Assembly: GCA_937918905.1 (NCBI GenBank)
Contig: CAKZSH010000284.1
Coordinates: 1 to 34,151 of the forward strand
DNA length: 34,151 nt
Origin: an uncultured Saprospiraceae bacterium
GTDB lineage: Bacteria > Bacteroidota > Bacteroidia > Chitinophagales > Saprospiraceae
Reading direction: 5' to 3'
The notes under the pieces were generated by a model. It searched no databases and was not told the DNA's origin. It worked only from the letters and a program-made list of their open reading frames with translations. Position numbers and translations under genes: made by a program. This document shows, piece by piece, positions 8,640 through 17,521 of the stretch. The number at the start of each line of letters is the position of its first letter. The stretch's first letter is position 1.

Positions 8640-9743
8640 TTGATGATGGAGAAGAAAAAAATAGGAATAAGCATTGGAGACATAAATGGGGTAGGGCTAG
8701 AAGTGATTTTAAAGACTTTGGCTAACAAAGCAATTACGGATATGTGTACGCCAATTATTTATGGATCTTCGAAAGTAGTTTCTTACCATAAAAATATTGT
8801 TGGGTTGGATGGTTTTCATTTTCAATCTATCAACTCTGCTCAAAAGCCTTACCATGGTAAAGTGAATGTGGTGAACTGCTGGACAGAGAATGTGAATATC
8901 TCAATCGGAACTCCTTCTGAAGCAGGTGGGGAGTATGCGATCAAATCTTTGGCGGCAGCGACTCAAGAATTGAAAGAAGGACATATTGATGCTTTGGTGA
9001 CTGCACCTATTCATAAAAAAGGAATGCAAGATGCTGGATTTAAATTTCCAGGTCATACGGAATATTTGACTCAAGAATTAGGAGGGAAAGAAAGTTTGAT
9101 GTTGATGGTAAATGATAGCTTACGTGTAGGTGTTGTTACCAATCACTTACCGATCAAAGATGTTGCAGCAGCTGTAACTAGAGGAAAGATTATCGGAAAA
9201 CTCAAAATTCTTAATCAGACCTTGAAGCAAGATTTCGGAATTGAACGTCCAAAGATTGCAATGTTAGGATTAAACCCTCATGCAGGAGATGATGGAATGC
9301 TGGGAGAAGAGGAAGAAAAAATTATTCGCCCAATAGTGATTGAAAGTAAAAAGAAAGGATATATCGTAAATGGACCTTTTCCAGCAGATGGCTTTTTTGG
9401 TTCAGGTCAATATCGAAAATTTGACGGAATCTTAGCGATGTATCATGACCAAGGTTTGGTACCATTTAAGACACTTTCTTTTGGAGCAGGTGTGAATTTT
9501 ACAGCAGGACTTTCTGCTGTACGAACTTCTCCAGATCATGGAACTGCATTTGATATTGCTGGAAGTAATATGGCTAATCCAGATTCTTTTAGAAGGGCTT
9601 TATTTTTAGCAATAGATGTAGCTACTCATCGAAAAGAATATGAAAAGATGCACGAAAATCCTGTGGTATCGCAAAGTAAAAAATATACGCAAGGTGAAGA
9701 TGAAGTACTAAAAGAAGAAAAAGAAGAGAAGCCTACTCCGTAG
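8640..9743 (+). CDS. pdxA: 4-hydroxythreonine-4-phosphate dehydrogenase
   Basis: ORF 367 aa; GISIGDINGVGLEVILK, TAPIHKKGMQDAGFKFPGHTEYL, GLNPHAGDDGMLGEEE, MYHDQGLVPFK, TSPDHGTAFDIAG. Confidence 0.96.
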   Translation: MMMEKKKIGISIGDINGVGLEVILKTLANKAITDMCTPIIYGSSKVVSYHKNIVGLDGFHFQSINSAQKPYHGKVNVVNCWTENVNISIGTPSEAGGEYAIKSLAAATQELKEGHIDALVTAPIHKKGMQDAGFKFPGHTEYLTQELGGKESLMLMVNDSLRVGVVTNHLPIKDVAAAVTRGKIIGKLKILNQTLKQDFGIERPKIAMLGLNPHAGDDGMLGEEEEKIIRPIVIESKKKGYIVNGPFPADGFFGSGQYRKFDGILAMYHDQGLVPFKTLSFGAGVNFTAGLSAVRTSPDHGTAFDIAGSNMANPDSFRRALFLAIDVATHRKEYEKMHENPVVSQSKKYTQGEDEVLKEEKEEKPTP

Positions 9744-9762
9744 ATTTTTATTGGCTTCAGAA

Positions 9763-9915
9763 ATTCGAAGAAGGGGTGGGAAGAAGGGAAAACGGATTTA
9801 CGATTTGAGAAGTTTTGACGAGTTATCGTATTCACCGTTATTCGTCATACTTCTCAAATCGTAAATCCGTCTTCCCTTTTTCCCTTCTTCCCTTCTTCCC
9901 ACCCCTTCTTCGAAT
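9763..9915. repeat. long inverted repeat F, arms 51 and 67 nt
   Basis: 9763-9813 pairs with 9849-9915; right arm carries about 16 nt extra AAGAAGGG-type sequence; inner stem TGACGA/TCGTCA in the loop. Confidence 0.93.
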
Positions 9916-9938
9916 ATTAAAATAAGACGACCTTTGAG

Positions 9939-10841
9939 TCACCTTGTGAATAACTCAATCAACTTAAAATTTTTCAACTCCTCCCTCGTCCTTTCAAAAT
10001 CAAAAGTAATTCCCAGTAAAAAACCTCCTCCTCCTGCACCACATAATTTTAATTTAAAAAAATCACTTGCCAATCCATCCAACCATATTGCTCGGAAATC
10101 AGTTGGAATCATTTCTGAGAAATATTTGAATTGGAAATGCCCTATGTCGTGTACTTTTCCAAACAATACATTTACATTTTGAGATAAAAAAGCAGCAATG
10201 GCTTCATCCACATCTGGAATGTACTCTGCTTGAAGTCGAGAAAAATAATCAAGGTTTTTACATTTGTCTAAAAAGATATTGACGAAGGGGCCAGTTTGTC
10301 GAGGAATTTTTGTGTCTAGTAAAAAGAGTTGATAATTATTTTTTTGTTGAAAATCTACGATAGAAATTTTTTCTTTTGATTCTAATAATAATGTTTTTTC
10401 TATAAAACAAATTAAAGGGTCAGTCCCTGAACTTGAGCCATGAAAAAAACTTTCTAATTGAGCAAATATTTTTTTAAATGTTAAAAAATTGCTTTCTTTT
10501 TTTTCTAATTTATTTTTACAAAAAACATCATAAACCGCAGCACACAATGCGCCCGAACTACCCACACCATAACCTGTTGGAATATTAGAATCAAAGAAAA
10601 GACCTTTCGCTAATTCTTTTTTGAAGTGAGCAATATCTAACTCGCAAAGCAGCTCATTTTTATTTTGTAATACTTCCAAATGATTTGCAAATGCAGGCAA
10701 TTCCATTTGAACTTTCTCAAAGTCTCGATTAGTATTTTTCCAACTTCCATAGAAATGGGGTAAAGGCATCGCCAATGCTTGCGAACCTTTGATAATGGAG
10801 TGTTCTCCGAAAAGTAAAAGTTTGGAAGTATATTGTTTCAT
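9939..10841 (-). CDS. GHMP kinase (mevalonate kinase-like)
   Basis: ORF 300 aa; KLLLFGEHSIIKGSQALAMPL, IPTGYGVGSSGALCAAVYD, LCGAGGGGFLLGI. Confidence 0.9.
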   Translation of the reverse strand: MKQYTSKLLLFGEHSIIKGSQALAMPLPHFYGSWKNTNRDFEKVQMELPAFANHLEVLQNKNELLCELDIAHFKKELAKGLFFDSNIPTGYGVGSSGALCAAVYDVFCKNKLEKKESNFLTFKKIFAQLESFFHGSSSGTDPLICFIEKTLLLESKEKISIVDFQQKNNYQLFLLDTKIPRQTGPFVNIFLDKCKNLDYFSRLQAEYIPDVDEAIAAFLSQNVNVLFGKVHDIGHFQFKYFSEMIPTDFRAIWLDGLASDFFKLKLCGAGGGGFLLGITFDFERTREELKNFKLIELFTR

Positions 10842-11350
10842 TTTTGTAATAACAAATCGCTGTAAGAATTTTCAATTAAATCATTTTCTTCAATGCCTAA
10901 CAAATTTAAATAAAATTGGCATTGCTCCATCAGTTTTTCTTCGCCAAGTCTACCATCCGAATCAATCGCTTCGATCTCCATAAAATTACCCAAATCTGTA
11001 ACTTCGTCCACATGAAATTTTACATTATCAATAAAATAAATTGAACGCAACTTATCCACTACAACGAGCACTCCATTGGCTTGAGTTAACAATTGTTTTA
11101 ATGAAGAGTCAGGATGTGGGTGATACAAAACATAATCTGATTTTTTAGGGCCAGCTTGATTAGGGCGATTGTATTGAATCAAAGCCGTTTCAATATTTCC
11201 TTCTCGCAATTTCATTCTCCCATTGGGTACTTTAAAGTAAGTATCAATTTGATGATCGACTCCTTTAAAATCCGCTTGATGAGATTTTAGAATTTCTTTG
11301 ATGGTAACAGGGTCGTTACATTTTGCTTTAATTTCAATATTAAGTGCCAT
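10838..11350 (-). CDS. CYTH-domain protein (class IV adenylate cyclase / ThTPase-like)
   Basis: ORF 170 aa; N-terminal IEIKAK (ExExK), RMKLREGN, HVDEVTDLGNFMEIEAID. ATGA overlap with the downstream kinase gene. Confidence 0.88.
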   Translation of the reverse strand: MALNIEIKAKCNDPVTIKEILKSHQADFKGVDHQIDTYFKVPNGRMKLREGNIETALIQYNRPNQAGPKKSDYVLYHPHPDSSLKQLLTQANGVLVVVDKLRSIYFIDNVKFHVDEVTDLGNFMEIEAIDSDGRLGEEKLMEQCQFYLNLLGIEENDLIENSYSDLLLQK

Positions 11351-11393
11351 TTTTTTTGATTAAAGATGATGAAGTTTTAGGTGTAGAGGAAGA

Positions 11394-11486
11394 CGTATTG
11401 TGATTTTTTTATGACTATCGAAAAACGCGTTATAGAAAAATCATAAAAAATCAGTGTAACTCTGCGGCTAAAAAAATCATAATGCG
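11394..11486. repeat. inverted repeat G, partially deleted copy of H
   Basis: 11394-11410 pairs with 11470-11486; GAAAAACGCGTTATAGAAAA and TCTGCGGCTAAAAAAATCA shared with H. Confidence 0.85.
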
Positions 11487-11516
11487 TTTCCATAATTTTG
11501 AATCCATAATCTTATT

Positions 11517-13979
11517 CTAATAAAGATAAATTCGTTTTACACGATTTGAAATAATTGGAAAAATTTCATAGGGAATGGTCTGCATTGCTATTGCTAATTC
11601 TTCAACAGTTGGTTGTTTTCCAAAAATAATAACATCATCACCAACTGCGGCTTCAGGTATTTTAGAGACATCCACCATGCACATATCCATACAAACATTT
11701 CCAATAATTTTTGCCAACTTCCCTTGGATGAGTACGCTAAATTTTTCGTTGCCTGCGGAACGCATCAACCCATCTGCATAGCCAATACTAATCGTCGCAA
11801 TGCGCATAGATTTTTTTGCTTTTCCTTTGCGACCATAGCCAATAGTTTCTTTTGCAGCTACATTTTTTATTTGCGAAATAGTGGCTTTGAGAGTGTGTAC
11901 TTTTTGTAATTGATTTTGAATTTTTTGACTACCATCAATTCCGTAGAGTCCAATTCCTAAGCGAACCATATCCATTTGATGTTGTGGAAAACGATTGATA
12001 CCACTTGAATTTAAAATATGTCGAAGCGGTTTGTATTGAATAGCTCTAGTTATTTTAGCGTACATTTTTTTATAACGAACTACTTGGTTTTTGGTAAAAA
12101 CATCATGTTCTCCTGCTTCACTCCCAACTAGATGTGAAAAGATAGATTGAACTTTTACTTGCGGATTTTTTTTCAAAATAGAAATAAGTGCAGGCACATC
12201 TTTTTCTTCAAAACCCAATCGTCGCATCCCTGTATCCATTTTTAAGTGGACGAATATTTTCTGATTTTTTTTAGAAAAATGTTGGACGAATTTTTCCAAA
12301 AGTGCGATACTATAAATTTCAGGTTCGAGGTCATATTTTTTTAAAACATCAAAAATTGCATCCTCAGGATTCAATACTAAAATGGGTGATTTGATTCCTG
12401 CTTTTCTCAATTCGACTCCTTCATCAGCATAGGCAACAGCGAGATAATCTACTTTTTGAAATTCCAAGACTTTGGCAACTTCTACGCTTCCGCTTCCGTA
12501 GGCATCCGCTTTGACCATTGCGATTAGTTTGGTTTTGGGTTTCAAAAAACTATTGTACACTTTTAAATTATGCACAAGCGCTTCCAAATTAATTTCCAAA
12601 ACTGTTTTATGATTTTTTCGAGAAAGGCGATCAGCTATTTTTTCAAAAGTAAAAGGGCGTGCTCCTTTTAACAATATATTTTCATTTTTAAAATCAGCAG
12701 TCGAAGTCTGTTTTAAAAAGTCTAAAGTAGTTTTAAAAAAATGGGTTTTTATTTTTTTATTTAAATATTTTTTTAGGGAAAAAACTTTTTCCCCAACACC
12801 TATGACTTTGGATATTTTTTTATCCTTAATCAATTGTGCGATAGTTTGGTACAGGTCTTTTTCGCTTAAACCAACTTGTAAAATGTCAGAAAGAATAAGT
12901 GTACGTTGATTGATATTGCCTTGCTGTTCGAGGCGGTTGAGTGCAATTTTGATAGAAGCCAAATCCGCATTGTAACTGTCATTGATGATGATACAATTAT
13001 TGACTCCTTTCTTGATTTCAAGGCGCATAGGAACGGATTGCAATTTTTGAATTTTCTGTGCAATCCAAGTATTTTTCTTTTTAAGAAATAATAAAATGGC
13101 CCAACATTGAATCGCATTTTCAATAGATGCTTCATCTGAAAAAGGAATTGTAATGCTAATTTCTTTTTGATTAAAAATTCCTTTAATCGTAGTTCGTTGG
13201 TTATTTTTAGAAGTGGATTTTATTTGAAGTTTTGCTTTGTTTTTTCGAGACCAGTCAAATAGTTTTTGTTTTCCAAAACCAAGCATTTGTTGGTGTACTC
13301 GTTCATCGTCTTTGCAATAAATAATCGTTTTACAATTTTTAAATAATTGTAATTTCTCTTTTATTTTTTCTTCTGGATTTTTAAAACCTTCATTGTGCGC
13401 ATCTCTCACATTGGTAAGTATTCCAATTTCAGGTTGGATAATTTTTTCCAAATTGTCCATTTCATTTTTTGTAGAAATACCTGCTTCGAAAATACCGATG
13501 CTGTGTTCTTTTTGAATTTGCCAAACAGAAACGGGGACTCCTATTTGAGAATTATAACTTTTTGGATTTGCGATGACCTGGTGGTCATCTTGTAGGAATT
13601 GTAGCAACCATTCCTTGACAATAGTTTTGCCATTGCTACCTGTAATTCCAATAGTCTTTAATGAAAATTGCTGACGATGAAATTGACCAATTTTTTGAAG
13701 TGCAAAGATTGCATTTTTCACAAAAATAAAATTAGCGGAAGGGTAGGAGCGGGTTTTTATTTTTTTCTCAACAATGAAATTACGGACTCCTTTATCATAA
13801 AGACCTTTGATGAAATCATGTCCATCTCGACGTTCTCCTTGAATGGCAAAAAATAAAGATGAGGAAGGAAAATTAACTTGTCGACTATCAAATAATAAAT
13901 GTTCAATGGAAGATGCAATGATTTTTTTTTTCAAAAAAGAACCACCCACAATTTCTGCTATCTTCTGAATTTGATACAT
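11517..13979 (-). CDS. bifunctional UDP-N-acetylmuramoyl-tripeptide--D-Ala-D-Ala ligase / alanine racemase
   Basis: ORF 820 aa; N-half MurF (LLFDSRQV, GITGSNGKTIVKEWL, NDSYNADLASIKIAL); C-half Alr (VLEINLEALVHNLKVY, KLIAMVKADAYGSG, GIGLYGID, IGYADGL). Confidence 0.95.
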   Translation of the reverse strand: MYQIQKIAEIVGGSFLKKKIIASSIEHLLFDSRQVNFPSSSLFFAIQGERRDGHDFIKGLYDKGVRNFIVEKKIKTRSYPSANFIFVKNAIFALQKIGQFHRQQFSLKTIGITGSNGKTIVKEWLLQFLQDDHQVIANPKSYNSQIGVPVSVWQIQKEHSIGIFEAGISTKNEMDNLEKIIQPEIGILTNVRDAHNEGFKNPEEKIKEKLQLFKNCKTIIYCKDDERVHQQMLGFGKQKLFDWSRKNKAKLQIKSTSKNNQRTTIKGIFNQKEISITIPFSDEASIENAIQCWAILLFLKKKNTWIAQKIQKLQSVPMRLEIKKGVNNCIIINDSYNADLASIKIALNRLEQQGNINQRTLILSDILQVGLSEKDLYQTIAQLIKDKKISKVIGVGEKVFSLKKYLNKKIKTHFFKTTLDFLKQTSTADFKNENILLKGARPFTFEKIADRLSRKNHKTVLEINLEALVHNLKVYNSFLKPKTKLIAMVKADAYGSGSVEVAKVLEFQKVDYLAVAYADEGVELRKAGIKSPILVLNPEDAIFDVLKKYDLEPEIYSIALLEKFVQHFSKKNQKIFVHLKMDTGMRRLGFEEKDVPALISILKKNPQVKVQSIFSHLVGSEAGEHDVFTKNQVVRYKKMYAKITRAIQYKPLRHILNSSGINRFPQHQMDMVRLGIGLYGIDGSQKIQNQLQKVHTLKATISQIKNVAAKETIGYGRKGKAKKSMRIATISIGYADGLMRSAGNEKFSVLIQGKLAKIIGNVCMDMCMVDVSKIPEAAVGDDVIIFGKQPTVEELAIAMQTIPYEIFPIISNRVKRIYLY

Positions 13980-14054
13980 TTAAGGATATAGTTAAACAAG
14001 TGTCAGATTGAAAATTTTTGGTTCTAAATGAATCTATGTGGTCTTATGGAGATG

Positions 14055-14170
14055 GTTATTAGGTTATTTGTCAAAAACTTTGGGAAAAAAACGTTATTCG
14101 AAATAACTCAATAACTCAATAACTCAATAACTCAATAACTCAATAACCAATAACCAATAACCAATAACTT
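14055..14170. repeat. tandem repeat/hairpin I: AATAACTC x5 then AATAACC x3
   Basis: 14102-14141 is five 8-nt AATAACTC units; 14142-14162 is three 7-nt AATAACC units; left partner GGTTATTAGGTTATT. Confidence 0.92.
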
Positions 14171-14175
14171 AACAA

Positions 14176-14664
14176 CTATTCCATTTCAATTAACAGTTGT
14201 CCTTTTTCTACAGCTTCTCCTTGTTTGGTATGAATGGCTTTGATTTGACCGTCGCCAACCGCTTTCAGTACATTTTCCATTTTCATTGCTTCAAGGATTA
14301 GGAGTCCATCTCCCTCTTTTACCTCTTGCCCAATTTCTACTGATACTCCTAAAACTAATCCAGGCATAGGAGCTTTTACATCAGAGGCCACTTGAGTATT
14401 CACCACAGCAAGCCCCAATTGACTGACTAGTTGATCGTAGTGGTCTGCGATATTTATTTCGTAAGGATTTCCATTGACTTTGATCGTAAAGGTTTTTTTA
14501 GCATAATTCGCTTCGATAACTTCGGCACGATATGCCTTGTTATTTTTTAAAATATGGAATGTTCCATTTTGCTCTTTTACAAAATCAAAATCTTTAATTT
14601 GTTCCGTTGTTAATTCAAAATCTGAATCGTTATTTACGTTTATTTTATATTTATTTTTATCCAT
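14176..14664 (-). CDS. biotin/lipoyl-attachment (biotin carboxyl carrier-like) protein
   Basis: ORF 162 aa; APMPGLVLGVSVEIGQEVKEGDGLLILEAMKMENVLKA (EAMKM biotinylation motif). Confidence 0.93.
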   Translation of the reverse strand: MDKNKYKINVNNDSDFELTTEQIKDFDFVKEQNGTFHILKNNKAYRAEVIEANYAKKTFTIKVNGNPYEINIADHYDQLVSQLGLAVVNTQVASDVKAPMPGLVLGVSVEIGQEVKEGDGLLILEAMKMENVLKAVGDGQIKAIHTKQGEAVEKGQLLIEME

Positions 14665-14666
14665 GT

Positions 14667-15050
14667 TTAACTTTTAATCTTACTTAATTTCATCATAAAG
14701 TAAGTTTCAAAAATAGTAAATATTAAGTAAATGATTAGAAAAGGAACTGCATACATTTTAGTAGGAGGCATTGCTAACTTGAAATAACCGATAACTATAA
14801 TGATACAAAACAACATTTTAATAAATGTTGTAGCCATGACTTGTTGAAGAAATAAATTTTTATCTGCACTTAGAGCTGCACGATGTGTTAGAAAAAACAT
14901 CAATGAACTAAAAAGAATGAATCCAATACAACTTAGATAGGAAAAAACTTGGAAAGGTTGAAATTGTGGAATTTGATTGATAAGGAAAACCAAGAGGAAA
15001 GTACCTAAAGAAACACCTCCCAATTGAGTGAAAAAATTACGATAACTCAT
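14667..15050 (-). CDS. hypothetical four-TM membrane protein (possible ATP synthase protein I-like)
   Basis: ORF 127 aa; several hydrophobic helices; adjacent to an AtpZ-like gene. Confidence 0.55.
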   Translation of the reverse strand: MSYRNFFTQLGGVSLGTFLLVFLINQIPQFQPFQVFSYLSCIGFILFSSLMFFLTHRAALSADKNLFLQQVMATTFIKMLFCIIIVIGYFKLAMPPTKMYAVPFLIIYLIFTIFETYFMMKLSKIKS

Positions 15051-15060
15051 ATGCTTGTTG

Positions 15061-15137
15061 AATTTTGAATGAATGAATTCTGAATTTTGAATGAAGTTGG
15101 AGGCAATTCAAAATTCAAAATTCTAACATTCGAAATT
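15061..15137. repeat. inverted repeat J (GAATTTTGAAT units)
   Basis: 15061-15090 pairs with 15108-15137 (25/30); ends 3 nt before the AtpZ stop codon. Confidence 0.85.
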
Positions 15138-15139
15138 AA

Positions 15140-15346
15140 CTAAAGTAAATCTTTTAATGTAACATAAAAGCCTGCAAATGCAAAGATCAACACAAAAACA
15201 ATAGTCATGTATTGTTGTTCATTGCCCATCCATTCATCTAATTTTACTCCGATGAATGCACCTATGGCTATGGTGATTCCTAGCTGGAATGCCATGCCAG
15301 AGTATTTCATATAATTAACTGACTTTTTGCGCTGCTTTTTGTCCAA
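15140..15346 (-). CDS. AtpZ/AtpI family membrane protein
   Basis: ORF 68 aa; MKYSGMAFQLGITIAIGAFIGVKLDEWMG, two TM helices. Confidence 0.85.
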   Translation of the reverse strand: MDKKQRKKSVNYMKYSGMAFQLGITIAIGAFIGVKLDEWMGNEQQYMTIVFVLIFAFAGFYVTLKDLL

Positions 15347-15773
15347 TGGATTGGTTGTTTATTTTTTTGACATTTGAAGTGCCTACTTTTGCTCGACTTG
15401 CTCCCATTTTACAAGTTACATTGAATGTTGCTCCGGATTGAACCAATAATTTATTAGTAATAACATCACCATGTACTTCTGCAGTTTCTTTCACCGTAAG
15501 CAATTGATTGACATTGAGGTTACCTTCAAATTTTCCTTCGATAACTGCATTTTCACATTTCACATCGCCTTCAATAACACCTGATGGTCCAATAATAACT
15601 TTTGCCTTGCATGTCAATGTGCCGATGATTGTTCCATCAATACGAATATCATTTTCAGAAGAGATAGTCCCTTCTACTTTTGTTCCTTTTACTAAACTAT
15701 TAAGAGAATTGCTTGTACTTGAGGGGGCTACGCTATTTGTAGCAGCTGTTTCCTTTTTTTTACTACCGAACAT
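15315..15773 (-). CDS. bactofilin (polymer-forming cytoskeletal protein)
   Basis: ORF 152 aa; LVKGTKVEGTISSENDIRIDGTIIGTLTCKAKVIIGPSGVIEGDVKCENAVIEGKFEGNL. Confidence 0.95.
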   Translation of the reverse strand: MFGSKKKETAATNSVAPSSTSNSLNSLVKGTKVEGTISSENDIRIDGTIIGTLTCKAKVIIGPSGVIEGDVKCENAVIEGKFEGNLNVNQLLTVKETAEVHGDVITNKLLVQSGATFNVTCKMGASRAKVGTSNVKKINNQSIGQKAAQKVS

Positions 15774-15807
15774 GTCTATTTAATTTTTTTTTGGAATGAT
15801 TGAATGA

Positions 15808-15909
15808 GGTGAGTCAAAAAAATATCGCATTAAGTCGAAGAGTTGTTTGTTTTCCTACAATCGAACTCTAAGAGGTTGAATCTATAAATATTGGACTTTT
15901 GACTCGCCA
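15808..15909. repeat. degenerate inverted repeat K (GGTGAGTCAAAA / TTTTGACTCGCC)
   Basis: Outer arms pair with one mismatch near 15808-15819 and 15897-15908; weak inner pairing. Confidence 0.5.
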
Positions 15910-16061
15910 ATTTACTCTCTCAGACTGATTGTTTTCTCAAGTAGACTGAAAGTTAAGGTTTTATTTTGATGAACTTAAAAAAATAGAACAATAATTCTGT
16001 TTTCCTCATATTTTAAAATTTTTTAAAAAAAGAGAAAAAAAGATGCGTTCTCACCAAAATA

Positions 16062-16108
16062 AAAAGAGATGTCTCCTTAAAGTTATTAGTTAAGGAGACA
16101 TCTCTTTG
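16062..16108 (-). terminator. intrinsic terminator of the porP/sprF gene
   Basis: 18-bp perfect stem AAAGAGATGTCTCCTTAA (16063-16080) / 16090-16107, followed by U-rich on the minus strand. Confidence 0.88.
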
Positions 16109-16139
16109 TGCCGTAAAAATAATATTTTTTTCTAAAATC

Positions 16140-17189
16140 CTAGAAATTTGGACAATAAACATTTCTAACTTCAGGACCACATATCTTATAAATCATTGAG
16201 AATTCGAATGCTCCATTCGAATTACTTGCTGGTCGAAGGCTCGAAATATTCACATCATAGCTAAATCCGATTGAGAATTGCTCATAATCAAATTTAGTTG
16301 AAAGAATCAATGCATCAGAGGTGAAAGAATTCTTGAAGTGGTTAGAAAGACGGAACCATGCTCCAACTTGGAATGCTTGGTGTAATCTTTTACTTTTTCC
16401 TAAAAGGAATTTCAAACTTGTTCCTGCATTTAACTCAAATGAAGGCCCTTGAAAGAAAGTTACCACACCTGGAATCAAACCTACTCTATCAGAAACTAAA
16501 AACTCTCCACCAGCGTGGATTGTAAATTTGCTGTATAATTCTTCAAATTTATCAGAATCAAAAGATTGGTTCGCTCGATTTAAGTGACTAAATGCACCTC
16601 CTACGTAAAAATTATTGTTTTCATCAAAAACAGAAAACCATAATAATCCAGCAGAAACATCTGCAAATAAGAAGTTATCATTATCAAAATTCTCATTAGT
16701 CGGACGAGTCGGGTCAAAGTTTCCTTGACCATCATGCTGAGAACCATATCGAAGATTTAAGAAATCGATACTTCTCTGAGAAGCTCCTACATCAGCACCT
16801 ACTACTAAGTAGTTGCCTGATGTTCGACCTCCACTCATTTTTTTACTATAAGAAAGAGATAATCTTCCTTGAAGCGTTGCGAAGTTAGACTCTCCAGCTT
16901 TATCGCCCCAAAAAGTACCGCCTACTCCAAAGTAATCATTACGTCCAACTGGAATCTTTTGGTCATATGATACCGAGTAAGTTGAAAATGCGTTTGCTTT
17001 TAATACACTTGCCCATTGGTTACGGTAGTTTCCTACCAAGCGGACATTACAGTTCATTACACCCGTTAATGCAGGATTTAAGTTTAGAGGGGATGCATAA
17101 AACTGAGAAAAATGGATGTCCTGTGCGGTAATTGTTGCTGTTCCCATGACAGCAAAGAGAATAATAAATAGTTGTTTCAAACTTTTCAT
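16140..17189 (-). CDS. PorP/SprF family type IX secretion-associated outer membrane protein
   Basis: ORF 349 aa; QDIHFSQFYASPLNLNPALTGVMNCNVRLVGNYRNQWASV; C-terminal FSIGFSYDVNISSLRPASNSNGAFEFSMIY. Confidence 0.93.
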   Translation of the reverse strand: MKSLKQLFIILFAVMGTATITAQDIHFSQFYASPLNLNPALTGVMNCNVRLVGNYRNQWASVLKANAFSTYSVSYDQKIPVGRNDYFGVGGTFWGDKAGESNFATLQGRLSLSYSKKMSGGRTSGNYLVVGADVGASQRSIDFLNLRYGSQHDGQGNFDPTRPTNENFDNDNFLFADVSAGLLWFSVFDENNNFYVGGAFSHLNRANQSFDSDKFEELYSKFTIHAGGEFLVSDRVGLIPGVVTFFQGPSFELNAGTSLKFLLGKSKRLHQAFQVGAWFRLSNHFKNSFTSDALILSTKFDYEQFSIGFSYDVNISSLRPASNSNGAFEFSMIYKICGPEVRNVYCPNF

Positions 17190-17521
17190 GAATCAGTAAT
17201 TTGAACCTTTAATTAATGAATAAAAATATGAGGACAAGGGATTTAAAACTAGGTTGAAAATGCAAAGTATGTAAAAATACGGAAAATCAATTAATAATGA
17301 AACGTAGAATTTAATTAGTTACCTAATTTACGACAATTTTTTTGCACTTTTAATCAACGTATTTTCTTTTTATCATATTTCAATTGAAAGGTAAGATTAT
17401 TTCATCTTCCTTTTTACTAGTCTATTTGTTGTGCTTTTATGATACTACTCGATGGGAAATTGCTGCCTAGATTATTTTTTGAATATGGATTTTTAGGAAA
17501 AATAGAAAAAATTAGATCGAA

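Noticed and set aside
11517-13979. MurF-Alr fusion as a novel architecture
   Set aside because: This fusion is already known in Bacteroidota.
14102-14170. CRISPR-like array
   Set aside because: Units are contiguous 7-8-nt tandem repeats without spacers; no cas genes in the window.
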